The notes below the pieces were generated by a model. That model did no database searches. It was not told the DNA's origin and saw only the letters and a program-made list of their open reading frames with translations. This document shows, in pieces, positions 11,386 to 22,426 of a stretch of 64,000 nt of DNA. The stretch's first letter is position 1; each line of letters begins with the position of its first letter. The position numbers were made by a program, and so were the translations under genes. The stretch is taken from the NCBI RefSeq assembly GCF_001625305.1, contig NW_017803002.1:333551-397550 (forward strand), read 5' to 3'. The stretch comes from Branchiostoma belcheri (Eukaryota; Chordata; Leptocardii; Amphioxiformes; Branchiostomatidae).

Positions 11386-12910
11386 CACCAGCGTGTTTGG
11401 CGGTCTGGGCAAGAACGACGCAGAGCTATAGGTCTTGTTAAATGCGTGGTACGCCATGGGCGTAAAGGTAAGATATCTGTCTAAATTATCAATTGTTGCT
11501 TAAAGAACAAGTGAAATTGACATTACAGCTGGCAAGACGACTTTGTGGGACTTAGCAAATTGGGAAATAAAAGCAGACTTTGAGCTTTTTTTTCAGTCCT
11601 TTTAAAAACGAAGCATTTTTTTTACTACAGTGGATTGCCGAATACCATACGGCATCAGGACACAGGCTTCAGGTTTAAGACCACATTTTCATGTTGAAAT
11701 GTCAAGTATGCCTCAATGTTTATGATTATATCGTTATTCACTTCCTACACTAGGCTGGCGCATATAAATTCTATTCTTCGTGCGTCGATGAAGGTTAGAC
11801 ATCCAGGTAATACGATACGCCAAAAAACAGTTACTCAAGCAACTGGATATGATTCAAAATCATATCCAGTTGCTTGAGTAACTGTTTTTTGGCGTATCTA
11901 TTCTTCGTGCTCCTCTTTTGTTGCCCTTTTGTTCAAAAGAACTTAAATGAGTCATTTGTTGGAAAATGATGACTACTGTTGCCATATAGGTAAAGGTTAT
12001 GTACAATAAGCATAAAAGTTCCATTCTGTGTCAAAAACACTACCATGTCTTTAGAAAATACATGGGTATGGTGGAGTCGTGTGCGACAGAGCGTTCGGAT
12101 CTGAACCAAGGGGTCCCGAGACTTGAATCCTGCCATGCCACTGGGCCTATGAAAATGCACTATACACGACTTTCCTCACACTTTATTCATGTAAACATGA
12201 GTATGTCCATTGTCCGTCTATGCGTTTGTCCTCTGCATTGGTGGTGGCATAAAAATAAGTTTAAAAACTCGAGTTTGCCGTCACCATGTCATGATAAATG
12301 TTGGAATAAAAAATACATGTCTGCAGTTCGAAGTATGAGCCAAGAGATCCCAATCCAATTTCACTTAACCAATTCTTTCAGTATCAAAAAGTTGTTTGCT
12401 TGCTTTTTTTGTCTACTTGAAATCAAAGTATGGTATAAAAATCTGATCAGGAGCTACAAAAAAACGGGCAATAATTGCTCCAAGTAGATCAGAAAGAACC
12501 CGGATGGTTTTCTCTTTTCTTCCACCAACCCACCTTCCCTGCGCCATTCGTTTCCCTTGGAGATGAAAGAATCCTCGATGAATTTGAGCATTCTCGTTTG
12601 CAGAGATTGTTACAGAGAGTCTGGTTAAATCGATGTGCCCTAAGTGACAAGGCTTGCAAATATTTTGATACTGGTCGGATAGATGAAAGAATGGGATCGC
12701 GGAAACAGGTTTGACAACACAATTAATCACAAAATACCGAATCAATAAAACGATTTGCAAAGACTTTTATCTTGCGCCGGAATGTCATGAAGGTAAACAC
12801 TTTACCAGTTGCCGGTAGTCAGATACAATGTTATCTTCCTGTAACTTGTTTAAGTCCAAAAAAGGAGAACCTCTTATCACTTATCTCTGGACACAAAAGG
12901 CACACAATAA
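11386..12910 (+). repeat. tandem array unit 3
   Basis: Same landmarks as unit 2, with its SINE-like segment at 12055-12310 and the conserved block at 12485-12672. It breaks off at about 12910, where CACACAATAATCTCCACTG jumps directly to the GTTCAAAAGGACTCAAATGA part of the next unit. The Penelope-type end and the following unit start are deleted. It carries the foldback insertion at 11784-11897. Confidence 0.75.
11784..11897. mobile_element. foldback insertion with a 13-bp flanking duplication
   Basis: CTATTCTTCGTGC occurs immediately before (11771-11783) and after (11898-11910) the insert; other array units have it once at this place. The insert begins with Penelope-type terminal sequence (GATGAAGGTTAGACATCCAG) and contains an almost perfect 41-bp palindrome (11814-11854 against 11858-11898) made from the CAAAAAACAGTTACTCAAGC block. 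It looks like an aberrant inverted copy of a Penelope-like end. Confidence 0.75.
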
Positions 12911-13321
12911 TCTCCACTGTTTCACCTCTTTCGTTGTCAATTTGTTCAAAAGGACTCAAATGAGTCATTTGTTGGAAAATGATGATTACTCATGTCATAT
13001 AGGTAAAGGTTATGTACAAAAAGCATAAAAGTTCCATTCTGTGTCAAAAACACTACCATGTCTCCGGAAATAACATGGGTATAGTGGATTCGTGTGCGAC
13101 AGAGCGTTCGGATCGGAACCGAGGGGTCCCGAGTCCTGAATCCTTCCATGCCACTGGGCCTTTGAAAATGCACAATACACGACTTTCCTCACGCTTTACT
13201 CATGTGAAAATGAGTTTGTCTATTGTCCGCCCATGTGTTTGTCCTCTGCGTTGGTGGCTGCATAAAAATAAGTTTAAAAAAGCCGTTAGACGTTAAGTTA
13301 GCCGTTACCATGTCTTGTGAT
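12911..13321 (+). repeat. tandem array unit 4, left part
   Basis: Resumes the unit at GTTCAAAAGGACTCAAATGA, runs through the SINE-like segment (13072-13315) and stops where the LINE at 13322 is inserted. It continues at 15123. Confidence 0.75.
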
Positions 13322-15122
13322 CAAATCAAATCAAATTTTATTCAGTAAGGATCTCGCGGGCGAATACCCGAATTGCGTCCTTATTACAATAGTATATAGA
13401 ACATTTAAACACTCTTCATCGTGCACATGAAACAACATAGGTGAACACATATTAAGACGATTGCATAGGCGAACATAGGCGACCTCAATCTTAAGACGAT
13501 TACACAATTAAAATCTATGCAGGTTGAATACGCAGTTATCACGAAGAATTTAGCTAGGTACAATATATATAACACTACTGCTGGATTGTCTTGTTATAGA
13601 GGCGAACAGCGCAATGAAGGAACGAGTTGTTAACTCTCTTAGTCCGGGCTTTAGGTAAACTGATTGTGCCAGAGTTTCTGAGTGACCGTCCCGTGGCACC
13701 TGACCTAGTGGGCGGAACTAAAGCGACGGTCACAACTCGCCGTACGTGCTTCTGCGTGCTGTCTACGTGCAAAAACGTGGGCAATCGTACGGCATCCGTG
13801 CGTGGTGAGTACCACCTCCGTACGGAATCCTACGGATTTGGGAGCACGCAGACACGCCGTAGAACTTTAAGTGCATGTAATACTTTTTCTACGTGCGGTC
13901 TGCGGATTTACCACCCGTGCGTGCGAGTACGTGCGACGCGCGTGCCCCGTACAGCCTATGAGCGTGCAACGTACGGACTCCGTGAGTCTAACTTCACTCT
14001 TCTCACGTGCAATTGTTGTACGGACAGCGCACGAAGCACGTGCGTGCCACGCACGGTGCTTGCGTCATCCGTGCTTACTCCTCACTTCCCAGTTGACCTG
14101 CTCAATGACCACGCAGAACACACGTGCACCATACCAGGTGCTCCGCACGTGCAACGCACGTGCAACGCACCTGATCTCTACAGTATATAAAGACAACTTG
14201 ACTGGCGACTGCCAACTCGTCTCCAAGATGCCCAGGAAGGCTCAAAAGAAGACTACCAGACAAGACCCAAAGAAACGGGCCGCGGAAGACACCAGGGCGG
14301 CTAGTGATGATGAAGTTAACAGGAGGTGCACGCACTTACAACGTGCGAGTGAGTAAGGAAACCGTGCGTACGCCGCACGTGTAGGTACGGCCTGTACGCG
14401 GCAACGTAGCAATCGCACAGAGATCGTGCGTTGTAAGCACGTACAACTCACTTACCACTTGCGCAACGTACGATGCACGCAACCGCTGACGGTCAGGCGT
14501 GTCGTGCAGACCACGTACGTACACCTTGCGCAACCGTGCGAGTGACGTACTCTCTCGGCCGGCCACCCTACGTTTGGAGAAAAAAACGTAGCAGACGTAG
14601 CCACGACAAAAACGTACGGACAAAAAGCACGCACGGCGAGTTGTGACCGTCGTTGTCATGTAGAGGGTGATCCTCCTGAAGCATGCGTTGGAACAGGTGT
14701 ACTGGGCACCGCACCTTCCCTCCTCGACTTCAGTGTGGGCAGGTCAGGCACGCTACGCCTTCCTCCCAAGGAAATGATACGCAAGGCCCGGCGCTGGACC
14801 CTTTCGATGGCCAGTTCTTACTCCTTACTGCACCCGACCAGTAACACATGTCCGTATTCGAGCACTGGCCGGACTAGCGCCAGATAAATCTGGATTAGGT
14901 CGGTAACGCTGGTGCCTTGTTTCGTTAGTAGGCGCAAGTAGTGTAGTCTGCGCGATGCGTTACTGATCATGGAGGTAACCTGTTCATTGAAGGTTAGGTC
15001 CTTGTCTACGAGGAAACCCAGACCCTTAGCACAGTCAACAGATGGCACTGGTTGACCTCCAAGAGTGATCGTGGGTGGGATTGGGACAGATCGACTTAAG
15101 CAGATCATGAGAAGGAGATAAC
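13322..15122 (-). mobile_element. 5'-truncated LINE (CR1/L2-like) inserted in array unit 4
   Basis: Flanked by TGTGAT (13316-13321 and 15123-15128) as target-site duplication. Sister units read straight across this point. On the minus strand it enters in reverse transcriptase C-terminal coding sequence (IYLALVRPVLEYGHVLLVGC, near 14820-14890), continues through an RRALR-type and HPLHD segment, is broken by a nested DNA transposon, and ends with the typical C-terminus ARTKRVNNSFLHCAVRLYN at about 13577. The 3' end is AAATTTGATTTGATTTGAT. Frameshifted and dead. Confidence 0.85.
13724..14652 (+). mobile_element. DNA transposon with 28-bp TIRs, nested in the LINE
   Basis: CGACGGTCACAACTCGCCGT at 13724 is inverted at 14633-14652; the arms match over 28 bp with one mismatch. 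The interior is dense in CGTGCG/CACGCAC/GTACGT words. A TATA box (TATATAAAG, about 14185) precedes an ATG at 14228 that opens a short basic peptide starting MPRKAQKKTTRQDPKKRAAE, which stops after about 43 codons. I take this as the promoter and first-exon remnant of a formerly autonomous element with the transposase deleted. No clear target duplication. Superfamily not assigned. Confidence 0.75.
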
Positions 15123-16240
15123 TGTGATAACTGTTGGAATAAAAAAAAAATACATGCCTGCAGTTCGAAGTATGAGCCAAGAGATCCCAATCTAACTTCA
15201 CTTAACCAATTCTTTCAGTATCAAACAGTTGTTTGCTTGTTTTTTCGTCTACTTGAAATCAAATTATGGTATAAGAATCTGATCAGGAGCCACAAAAAAA
15301 GGGCAATAATGGCTCCAAGGAGATCAGAAAGAACCCGCATGTTTTTTTGTCTTTTCTTCCACCAACCCACCTTCCCTGCGCCAATCGTTCCCCTTGGAGA
15401 TGAAAGAATCTTATATGAATTTGAGCATTCTCGTTTGCAGAGATTGTTACAGAGAGTCAGGTTAAATCGATGTGCCCTAAGTGACAAGTCTTGCAAATAT
15501 TTTGATACGTACGAGTATACTGGTCGGATAGATGAAAGATTGGGATCGCAAAAACAGGTTTGACAGCACAATTAGTCACAAAAAAATCAATAAAGCGGTT
15601 TGCAAAGACTTTTATCTTGCGCCGGAATGTCATGAAGGTAAATACTTTACCAGTTGCCGGTAGTGGGATACAATGTTATCTTCCTCTAACTTATTTAAGT
15701 CCAATAAAAGGAGAACCTCTTATCACTTACAAAAGGCACACAATCCCCACTGTCTCGCCTTCACAGTTCACCTCAGGGCGCTTTGTCTCATTTAAACAAA
15801 TTTTGACCAGAATATACAGGCAATTGTGTAGAGACAGAAGCCATTACAATGATTAACGTAATACACCAAAAAGCAGTTACTCAAGCAACTGGATATGATT
15901 TTGGAAACTGGCAGACGTTTCAGCTAGCATCCACTAGCTTTTGTCAGTGACTGAGAGACCAGAGGAGAAATACAGGTTTATAAGCACAAACCAATGATTG
16001 ATATATATTAATAAGTGAAGACAATTTGTGAAGTCCAAAAAGAAACAAAGTTAGACAAGTCAACACAAGATTATTACTAGTGGTAAAAAAGCTCCTATTG
16101 TGCAGAACAGGAGCTTAAGTATTGTCTGTCCTTGGGGCTGGGAGCGCCAAAAATCAAGTACCTGAGAGATCTACCCGCAGTCCCCCTTCCATGTTGAGGG
16201 TTGGGTTGTACATTCTTTCATATATTTCCTTTTTAACACC
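15123..16240 (+). repeat. tandem array unit 4, right part
   Basis: Continues unit 4 after the LINE: GTTGGAATA + poly-A, the conserved block (15320-15510), GCAAAGACTTTTATCTTG (15602), and the GCAGACGTTTCAGCTA end near 15910, then runs into unit 5. Confidence 0.8.
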
Positions 16241-16541
16241 GCGTTCCCACCAGCGTGTTTGGCGGTCTGGGCAAGAACGACGCAGAGCTATAGGTCTTGT
16301 TACATGCGTGGTACGCCATGGGCGTAAAGGTAAGATATCTGTCTAAAATATCAATTGTTGCTTAAAGAACAAGTGAAATTGACATTACAGCTGACAAGAC
16401 GACTTTGTGGGACTTAGCAAATTAGGAAATAAAAGCAGACTTTGAGCTTTTTTTTCAGTCATTTTAAAAACGAAGCATTTTTTTTACTACAGTGGAGTGC
16501 CGAATATTATACGGCATCAGGACACAGGCTTCCAGGTTTAA

Positions 16542-17463
16542 CCCTACCTAGACCGGGGGGGGGGGGGGGGGCGTAAAAGTGCCCGCGGCAACTTTTGATG
16601 TCACCTAGCGTCTGAATGGCTAGCCGTAGAACGGCCAAACTTGGTGACTTTTCCTAGAATATTGTTGGCAACAATTCTCTATCATTGGAATAAGATAATC
16701 ATTTTTTGTGTTGCCATGGCAACGGGTTTCTGACAGGCATTTTTTGCTAAATTTAGTACTTTTTGTTTCAACAATAGAATGTTATGGGTTTTATGTCAAG
16801 TTACTCATGGTTTCTAATACTAATAACATCCCATATAATTTTATGTAAATTTTATAATTAAATATGCATAATTTATGCTAATTTGATGACGTCATTGGCC
16901 AAAATCCAAGATGGCGGACCATATCATTAGAACAGGTATATACAGGTTTTTTTCATTAAAATTTCATCGATACTTCCATTTCTTTTTCCAAAAAAGTTTA
17001 AATGAAGGTCTTTAGTATGTCTACAATGTATTTTAGGCTTTATCATGAAAAAAAACTATTTTTGAAAATTCAAGATTGATGATCCAAGATGGCGGATATC
17101 TTAAATATGCATGACGTCATTCTATGACGTCACCGGTGTTGCTATGGGCAACATAAGACTTAGTACACCATAATATTCTGTCATAAACACTTTTGGTACA
17201 GTTATGTTGAATACCATTTAGTTTTCAGGGAAAAACCTATTTAGACGGTTTTGGCCAATAAAATCACATTAATGACGTCACAATGACGTCATATTACGTC
17301 ATAACGACATAAAAATTGTAGATATAATACATTTTTACTAGTACACCATTCTCTGAAAATTTGGTGGTCATACGACATACCGTTCGCGAGTTCTTAGGGG
17401 GGGGTCAAAAGAGCCCCCCTCCCCCGGTCCCCCCATGTCAAAAAAAGCCCGGTCTAGGTAGGG
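16542..17463 (+). mobile_element. piggyBac-type MITE with TTAA target duplication
   Basis: Termini CCCTACCTAGACC (16542-16554) and GGTCTAGGTAGGG (17451-17463) are exact inverted repeats, flanked by TTAA on both sides (16538-16541 and 17464-17467). Paralogous array units show the empty site (CAGGNTTAAGACC at 7923-7933, 9748 and 11664). 922 bp, with poly-G/C tracts next to both ends and repeated TGACGTCA motifs inside. No transposase. TTAA duplication with CCC..GGG ends is the hallmark of piggyBac mobilisation. Confidence 0.92.
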
Positions 17464-18415
17464 TTAAGACCACATTTTCATGTTGAAATGTCAAGTATGC
17501 CTCCATGTTTATAATTATATCGTTATTCACTTCCTACACTAGGCTGGCGAATATACATTCTATTCTTTGTGTTCCTCTTTTGTTGCCAATTTGTTCAAAA
17601 GGACAGAAATGAGTCATTTGTTGGAAATGATGACTACTGTTGCCATATAGGTAAAGGTTATGTACAATAAGCATAAAAGTTCCATTCTGTGTCAAAAACA
17701 CTACCTTGTCTCTAGAAAATACATGGGTATGGTGGAGTCGTGTGCGACAGAGCGTTCGGATCGGAACCAAGGGGTCCCGAGACTTGAATCCTGCCATGCC
17801 ACTGGGCCTTGGAAAATGCACTATACACGACTTTCCTCAAACTTTACTCATGTGAAAATGAGTATGTCTATTGTCCGTCCGTGCGTTTTTCCTCTGCATT
17901 GGTGGCGGCATAAAAATAAGTTGAAAAAACTTAAGTTAGCCGTCACCATGTCATGATAAATGTTGGAATAGAAAAATACATGTCTGCAGTTAGAAGTATG
18001 AGCCAAGAGATCCCAATCTAATTTCACTTAACCAATTCTTTCAGTATCAAAAAGTTGTTTGCTTGTTTTTTGTCTACTTGAAATCAAAGTATGGTATAAG
18101 AATCTAATCAGGAGCTAAAAAAAACGGGCAATAATTGCTCCAAGTAGATCAGAAAGAACCCGGATGGTTTTCTCTTTTCTTCCACCAACCCACCTTCCCT
18201 GCGCCAATCGTTCCCCTTGGAGATGAAAGAATCTTATATGAATTTGAGCATTCTCGTTTGCAGAGATTGTTACAGAGAGTCAGGTTAAATCGATGTGCCC
18301 TAAGTGACAAGGCTTGCAAATATTTTGATACGTACGTATACTGGTCGGATAGCTGAAAGATTTGGATCGCGAAAACAGGTTTGACAACACAATTAATCAC
18401 AAAATACCTAATCAC

Positions 18416-18891
18416 CTAAAGAACCAGTCTACAAATCACTGAACAGCTTGATGCCGGGACACATGAATGAACTTTTTGTAACTTGTCATGAGAGTGCCAT
18501 TAGAAACACCAGGCAAGCTTCCTCCCACAAACTGATGGTGCCTAGAGTGAACAGGACCTGTATGCAGAGATCTCTGGCTGTGTCTGGGGCTATCATCTGG
18601 AACAGCATACCAGAGGATGCACAGTGTGCTCCATCAGTGAGAACTTATAAACAAAGAATACGGTAGTTGAGAAATTTGATTTGCGGACTTTTTGCGGACT
18701 GTGATTTTGGACAAGATGTGATTATTATGTTAGGTATTTAGTAATTTATTTTTGTATTAATTTGAATTTTATTTACTTATTTTTTGTGTTCCCGTGACCA
18801 CCCCCCCCCTCAACTGGACCTCTGGGAAGAGCGGCTAAGACCGACATGGCATTTCCAGTTTAAGTAAAGGCTATTGATTGATTGATTGATT
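18416..18891 (+). mobile_element. 5'-truncated LINE tail inserted in array unit 5
   Basis: Sister units read AAAATACCGAATCAATAAA; here AATCA precedes about 475 bp and GAATCAATAAA follows, giving a short AATCA duplication. It encodes the C-terminal end of a LINE protein (18448-18666: TRQASSHKLMVPRVNRTC, GAIIWNSIPEDAQ, RTYKQRIR then stop), a short 3' UTR with a poly-C run, and ends in (ATTG)n. It is a different family from the LINE at 13322. Confidence 0.85.
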
Positions 18892-19260
18892 GAATCAATA
18901 AAGCGGTTTGCAAAGACTTTTATCTTGGGCCGGAACATCATGAAGGTAAACACTATATCAGTTACCCGTAGTTGGATACAATGTTATCTTCCTGTGACTA
19001 GTTTAAGTCCACAAAAGGAGAACCTCTTATCACTTATCTCTGGACACAAAAGGCAGACAATCTCCATGACCGTTCAAAAAGAAGATAACATTGAAACATG
19101 ATATTTTCTCGGGTTGTATGTCTTATTTTCAGCTAACATACGTCATCTGTAAGTGACCATACCAATGTCCCTATTCGTACAAACAAGTCAGATTCTGTTA
19201 ACATAAGAATCAGCCTTATAGATTAAACTTGTGTGTGTGTCCTTGTTACTCAGGGGTAAA

Positions 19261-19937
19261 AAGTAAATTTTACAATACTTTCTTACAACGGCTGACTCTA
19301 TGACCGTTATTATAAATCTCTAACTGCAACTAAATCAGTAAGGCCTCCATTCCACTAGGATGGCACTCTCACCGCCCTCTCTCTGCGTCCTGAAATTGGC
19401 CATAGCACGGAGAGATCACGGAGGTCGCCATGAGAGCGCTATAAGCGTCGTCACCTCGGTAACTGTTTTGAACCGACTAATACCTTCGCCGTGAGAGCGC
19501 CGAGGAGGGCGATCCAATAATAAGCGCCGTTAGAGCGCACAACTGTGTAAACAGTTATTCATATTGCAAACATGGCGGCCTCGGGGTATCAGGACACTTC
19601 GGACCCTGGACAGTTCGTCGGCCCCGACGTTTTTTTTTTTTACGTTTCGGCGCATGCGCGAATCTATCCTTCTGTCTTTGTTTCTTTCTTTGGTAGTTTG
19701 GTAACACTGCAGGCCATGCAATACCTGTTTACTTCTTTCCGGTTTGTGGTGTATGCAATAGACGTGCTCCCATTTTAATCCATGTTCTTTACAAAAAGAA
19801 AATTTATGTAATAACAGTCTCATCTAGTGACATACCATTGATCGAAGTATGGTTACATAAGTTTATAGGCGCTATTTTATTGATCGTACTACAAATCTAA
19901 ATATGATTGCATAAATTATGTTAATGACAAAAAATAA
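19261..19937. other. unassigned region with a CpG-rich island
   Basis: 19340-19690 is richer in CpG than its surroundings and has GAGAGCGC words. It contains AAACATGGCGGCCTCGGG near 19568, which looks like a translation start, followed by about 20 open codons that run into a poly-T tract (19630). I cannot connect it to any gene. It may be the broken 5' end of a gene or DNA transposon. Confidence 0.3.
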
Positions 19938-20062
19938 TGCCGCATGTCGCTAGATGTCGTTGTTGCATGTCCTGGCGAAGTGTTTCTCTATTATGTTTGC
20001 ACTTTCACGTTTGTCTGCTGCATTGTTCTTACTCAGGAATGTCAATATGTTTGATACTTACT
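19938..20062 (+). repeat. direct duplication, copy 1 (GCCGCATGTCGCTAGATGTC)
   Basis: About 120 bp from GCCGCATGTCGCTAGATGTC to CAGGAATGTCAATAT is repeated at 20387-20511, offset about 447 bp, with a few indels. Confidence 0.8.
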
Positions 20063-20164
20063 CTTTTTAAAGACGGGCTTTAATGCTTCAATCATAATTC
20101 GTTCATCCTGCTCGGACCTGCCCCATTTTCTCGGATCGCTATATATACTATGCTGCTTAGGCAC

Positions 20165-20258
20165 TCAGACAATTACGTCAAGCAGTAGCGATGCTGAGTG
20201 GCGGTGGCGGGGTTTGCACATAGCGAGTTCGATCCCCGGAGAGGAACTTTTTTTTTCA
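20165..20258 (+). other. tRNA-like/pol III-type fragment
   Basis: TGCTGAGTGG (A-box-like) and AGTTCGATCCC (B-box-like) are about 35 bases apart, and a run of nine T follows. No complete cloverleaf could be drawn, so I regard it as a tRNA-derived remnant, not a tRNA gene. Confidence 0.3.
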
Positions 20259-20386
20259 ATTTTCTTTTTAACAGTCGCTGTTTTGCTTTTAACACTCAAA
20301 AACTAATTGTTCAAGTCCCGACGTATGAGTTTTTCAAATTTTCCTTTTAACATCCGCTGTTTTGCTTTTTAACATTCGACATGCCG

Positions 20387-20511
20387 CATGTCGCTAGATG
20401 TCGTTGTTGCATGAAAAGTCCTCGCGAAGTTTCTATGTTTCTCTATAATGTTTGAACGTTTACGTTTGTCTGCTGCTTTGTTCTTACTCAGGAATGTCAA
20501 TATATCAAATG
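20387..20511 (+). repeat. direct duplication, copy 2
   Basis: Second copy of the 19938-20062 segment; see there for the match. Confidence 0.8.
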
Positions 20512-20650
20512 TGTACATCAGTTTTTTTCTTTAAGTGGTCTCGTACCAATTTCATCAACTTGGGTAATATCATTTCAACAAAAGGTACCTCAATAACGGC
20601 AGTAAAAACTTTCGTCAGCCAAAATGTCAGCTTTTTTTTAAAAATCACTT

Positions 20651-20670
20651 NNNNNNNNNNNNNNNNNNNN
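20651..20670. other. assembly gap (20 N)
   Basis: Twenty undetermined bases between AAAAATCACTT and TAGTACTTTTT. True length unknown. The low-complexity flanks make collapse or misjoin possible. Confidence 0.99.
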
Positions 20671-20774
20671 TAGTACTTTTTTTTAAAAACTTTACTACTT
20701 TCGTTTTTTTTTTTTCTTTATTCCAACATGTAATCACCAGACGTGGTGACAACACACTCAAGCTTTTTTCAACT

Positions 20775-20776
<2 letters not shown>

Positions 20777-20815
<39 letters not shown>

Positions 20816-20837
20816 GTGTGTGTTTGTTTGTGTGTGT

Positions 20838-20883
<46 letters not shown>

Positions 20884-20907
20884 GTGTGTGTGTGTGTGTC
20901 TGTGTGA
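20777..20907. repeat. (GT)n microsatellite
   Basis: About 130 bp of TG dinucleotides with a few interruptions (TGTTTG, TATG). Cys/Val reading frames through it are artefacts. Confidence 0.95.
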
Positions 20908-21077
20908 ACTATGCAATGCACAGATTGACAGTTACATCTAAAATAGCTGACAGACTACCTAGCCCGGAAAATAAAACATGAGCGATGGTATGGAACCGTA
21001 TAAAAGTATATTTGCCTTCGACTTAAGGCTATGCCTTCGGAGAAGGCTATGAAATCGCTTTTGCACTGTTTGGCAGA

Positions 21078-21500
21078 TTAGGCACGATAACTCTTGAAGG
21101 CAAGGTTCGAGGTTCACGATTTTTGGCAGGCAGGTTGTCTTGGGGGTGGCCATTGTCAAGGCCAAAAATGGGCTTCGTGTGGGGTTCCTAAGTCACTGTA
21201 GTTGACCTTGGTTTTTGGTGTTTTTCCTTGTCATCAAGATATCTCGAGTATCCTTAAATGGATGTTCATGATTTTTAGTGGGCAAGTTACCGTTGAGAAT
21301 GCTGAGGTCAAGTTCAAAGATGGGCCCCGTGGGGGTTTCTATGTCACTGCAGTTGACCTTTGTTTTTTGTGTTTTTTCTTCTGACCAAGATAACTCGAGA
21401 ATCTTTTAATGGATGTTCATGTTTATTAGTTGGCAAGTTACCATTGAAAATACCAAGGTCAAGTTCGGATATGGGCTTCGTGGGGGGTCCCCACGTCATT
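21078..21500 (+). repeat. tandem repeat, about 155-bp units x3
   Basis: Three successive imperfect units, each with GATAACTCGAGAATC, TGGATGTTCATG, GGCAAGTTACC, AAGGTCAAGTTC, ATGGGCTTCGTG and GTCACTGNAGTTGACC blocks. The arrangement grades into the TIR-element interior at 21500-21960. Confidence 0.7.
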
Positions 21501-21970
21501 GAATTAGAAATTACTGCAGCGAAACTTCTGGTTTTTAAATCTTGTGATCTGGACGTGCTAGGGTCATGACTTTTAGATGGTACGTAGCTCTTGTGCTCAC
21601 AAAAAGTGCCATTGGTTTGGGTCCCGTAGCAGCTTGTTTGGGAAATGCAGAGGCATTTGTTTGAAAATGTTTGAAGTAGGATAGCTCAAGAACCGGTTGA
21701 CGGATTGTTGTTATTTTTGGTATCTCGGTAGCTTAAGTGATGCTTGACCTAATTAGATGACAATTATGCAAATCAAGATCTAATTTACATAATTAATGAC
21801 AAAAGTCTATAAATCTGCTGCGTTCCATAATAGAACAATTAAAATGGTGGCATATTTAATCAAGAGGAAGAGGAACATTAACAGATATGAATTATGTAAA
21901 TTGTGACCCAATTTGATTAATCGATAAAAGACATCTAAATGTCTTTTGTACTGCACTAGACCTATTTGGT
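21500..21970 (+). mobile_element. internal fragment of the CCTTCGCCAA TIR element
   Basis: GCTCAAGAACCGGTTGACGG, TGATGCTTGACCTAATTAGATG and ATCTAATTTACATAATTAATG match the interior of the more complete copy at 46640-47568. No termini visible. Confidence 0.6.
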
Positions 21971-22426
21971 TTCCACCCTCTGCGGATTACATTGACTTAT
22001 GCAAACAAGGATAGCTGGAAAAAATTTCCTGTTTGTTGAAACAACAGATCCCTTGCAAAATTGGCGAAGTGGGAGGTCCGTACGTTGCTGTAGTGGGCTT
22101 TTGGTGATTGTTGGTTAGTTTGTCAGTAGTTCAAGTTGTGGAAAAGCAATGTCTTGTTTGTTTTTTTATTGTGGATAGGTCAAGGGGTTTAGATTGAGGG
22201 TTTCAAGTTTGGAGTCTCTAGTAGGTAGTGGGTAAGTGCAATGGGACATTTTGTGAGAACATTTTCATAAGTGCAGGCCAGGTTTTGCTCCTTCTCGATC
22301 GTTTTATGTAACGTTACTACGAATGTAGGTTAAAATAACAATTTACAGGCAGGGAGCTGTCAACCGTGGAAACATATTCTAACAGTTGTTTGTTGAAATA
22401 ACATCACCTGTCAACAACTTGCATGC
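21971..22426. other. unassigned intergenic DNA
   Basis: No feature recognised. Confidence 0.35.

Larger units (their letters stand above)
16241..19260 (+). repeat. tandem array unit 5, with two insertions
   Basis: Starts at CCGCGTTCCCACCAGCGTG, is interrupted by the TTAA-flanked MITE (16542-17463), resumes through the SINE-like part (17722-17965), the conserved block (18145-18330) and AACAGGTTTGACAACAC, is interrupted again by the LINE at 18416-18891, and ends in a block (18893-19260) that is homologous to the region just upstream of the large gene (23105-23540). Confidence 0.8.

Noticed and set aside
13627..14659. Open frames of 100-190 codons on both strands
   Set aside because: They lie in the CGTGCG-rich interior of a nested transposon and cross its inverted repeat into the LINE; no domain is visible. 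Only the short basic peptide after the TATA box looks like genuine element coding sequence.
20778..20981. Cys/Val-rich frame
   Set aside because: It translates the (GT)n microsatellite.
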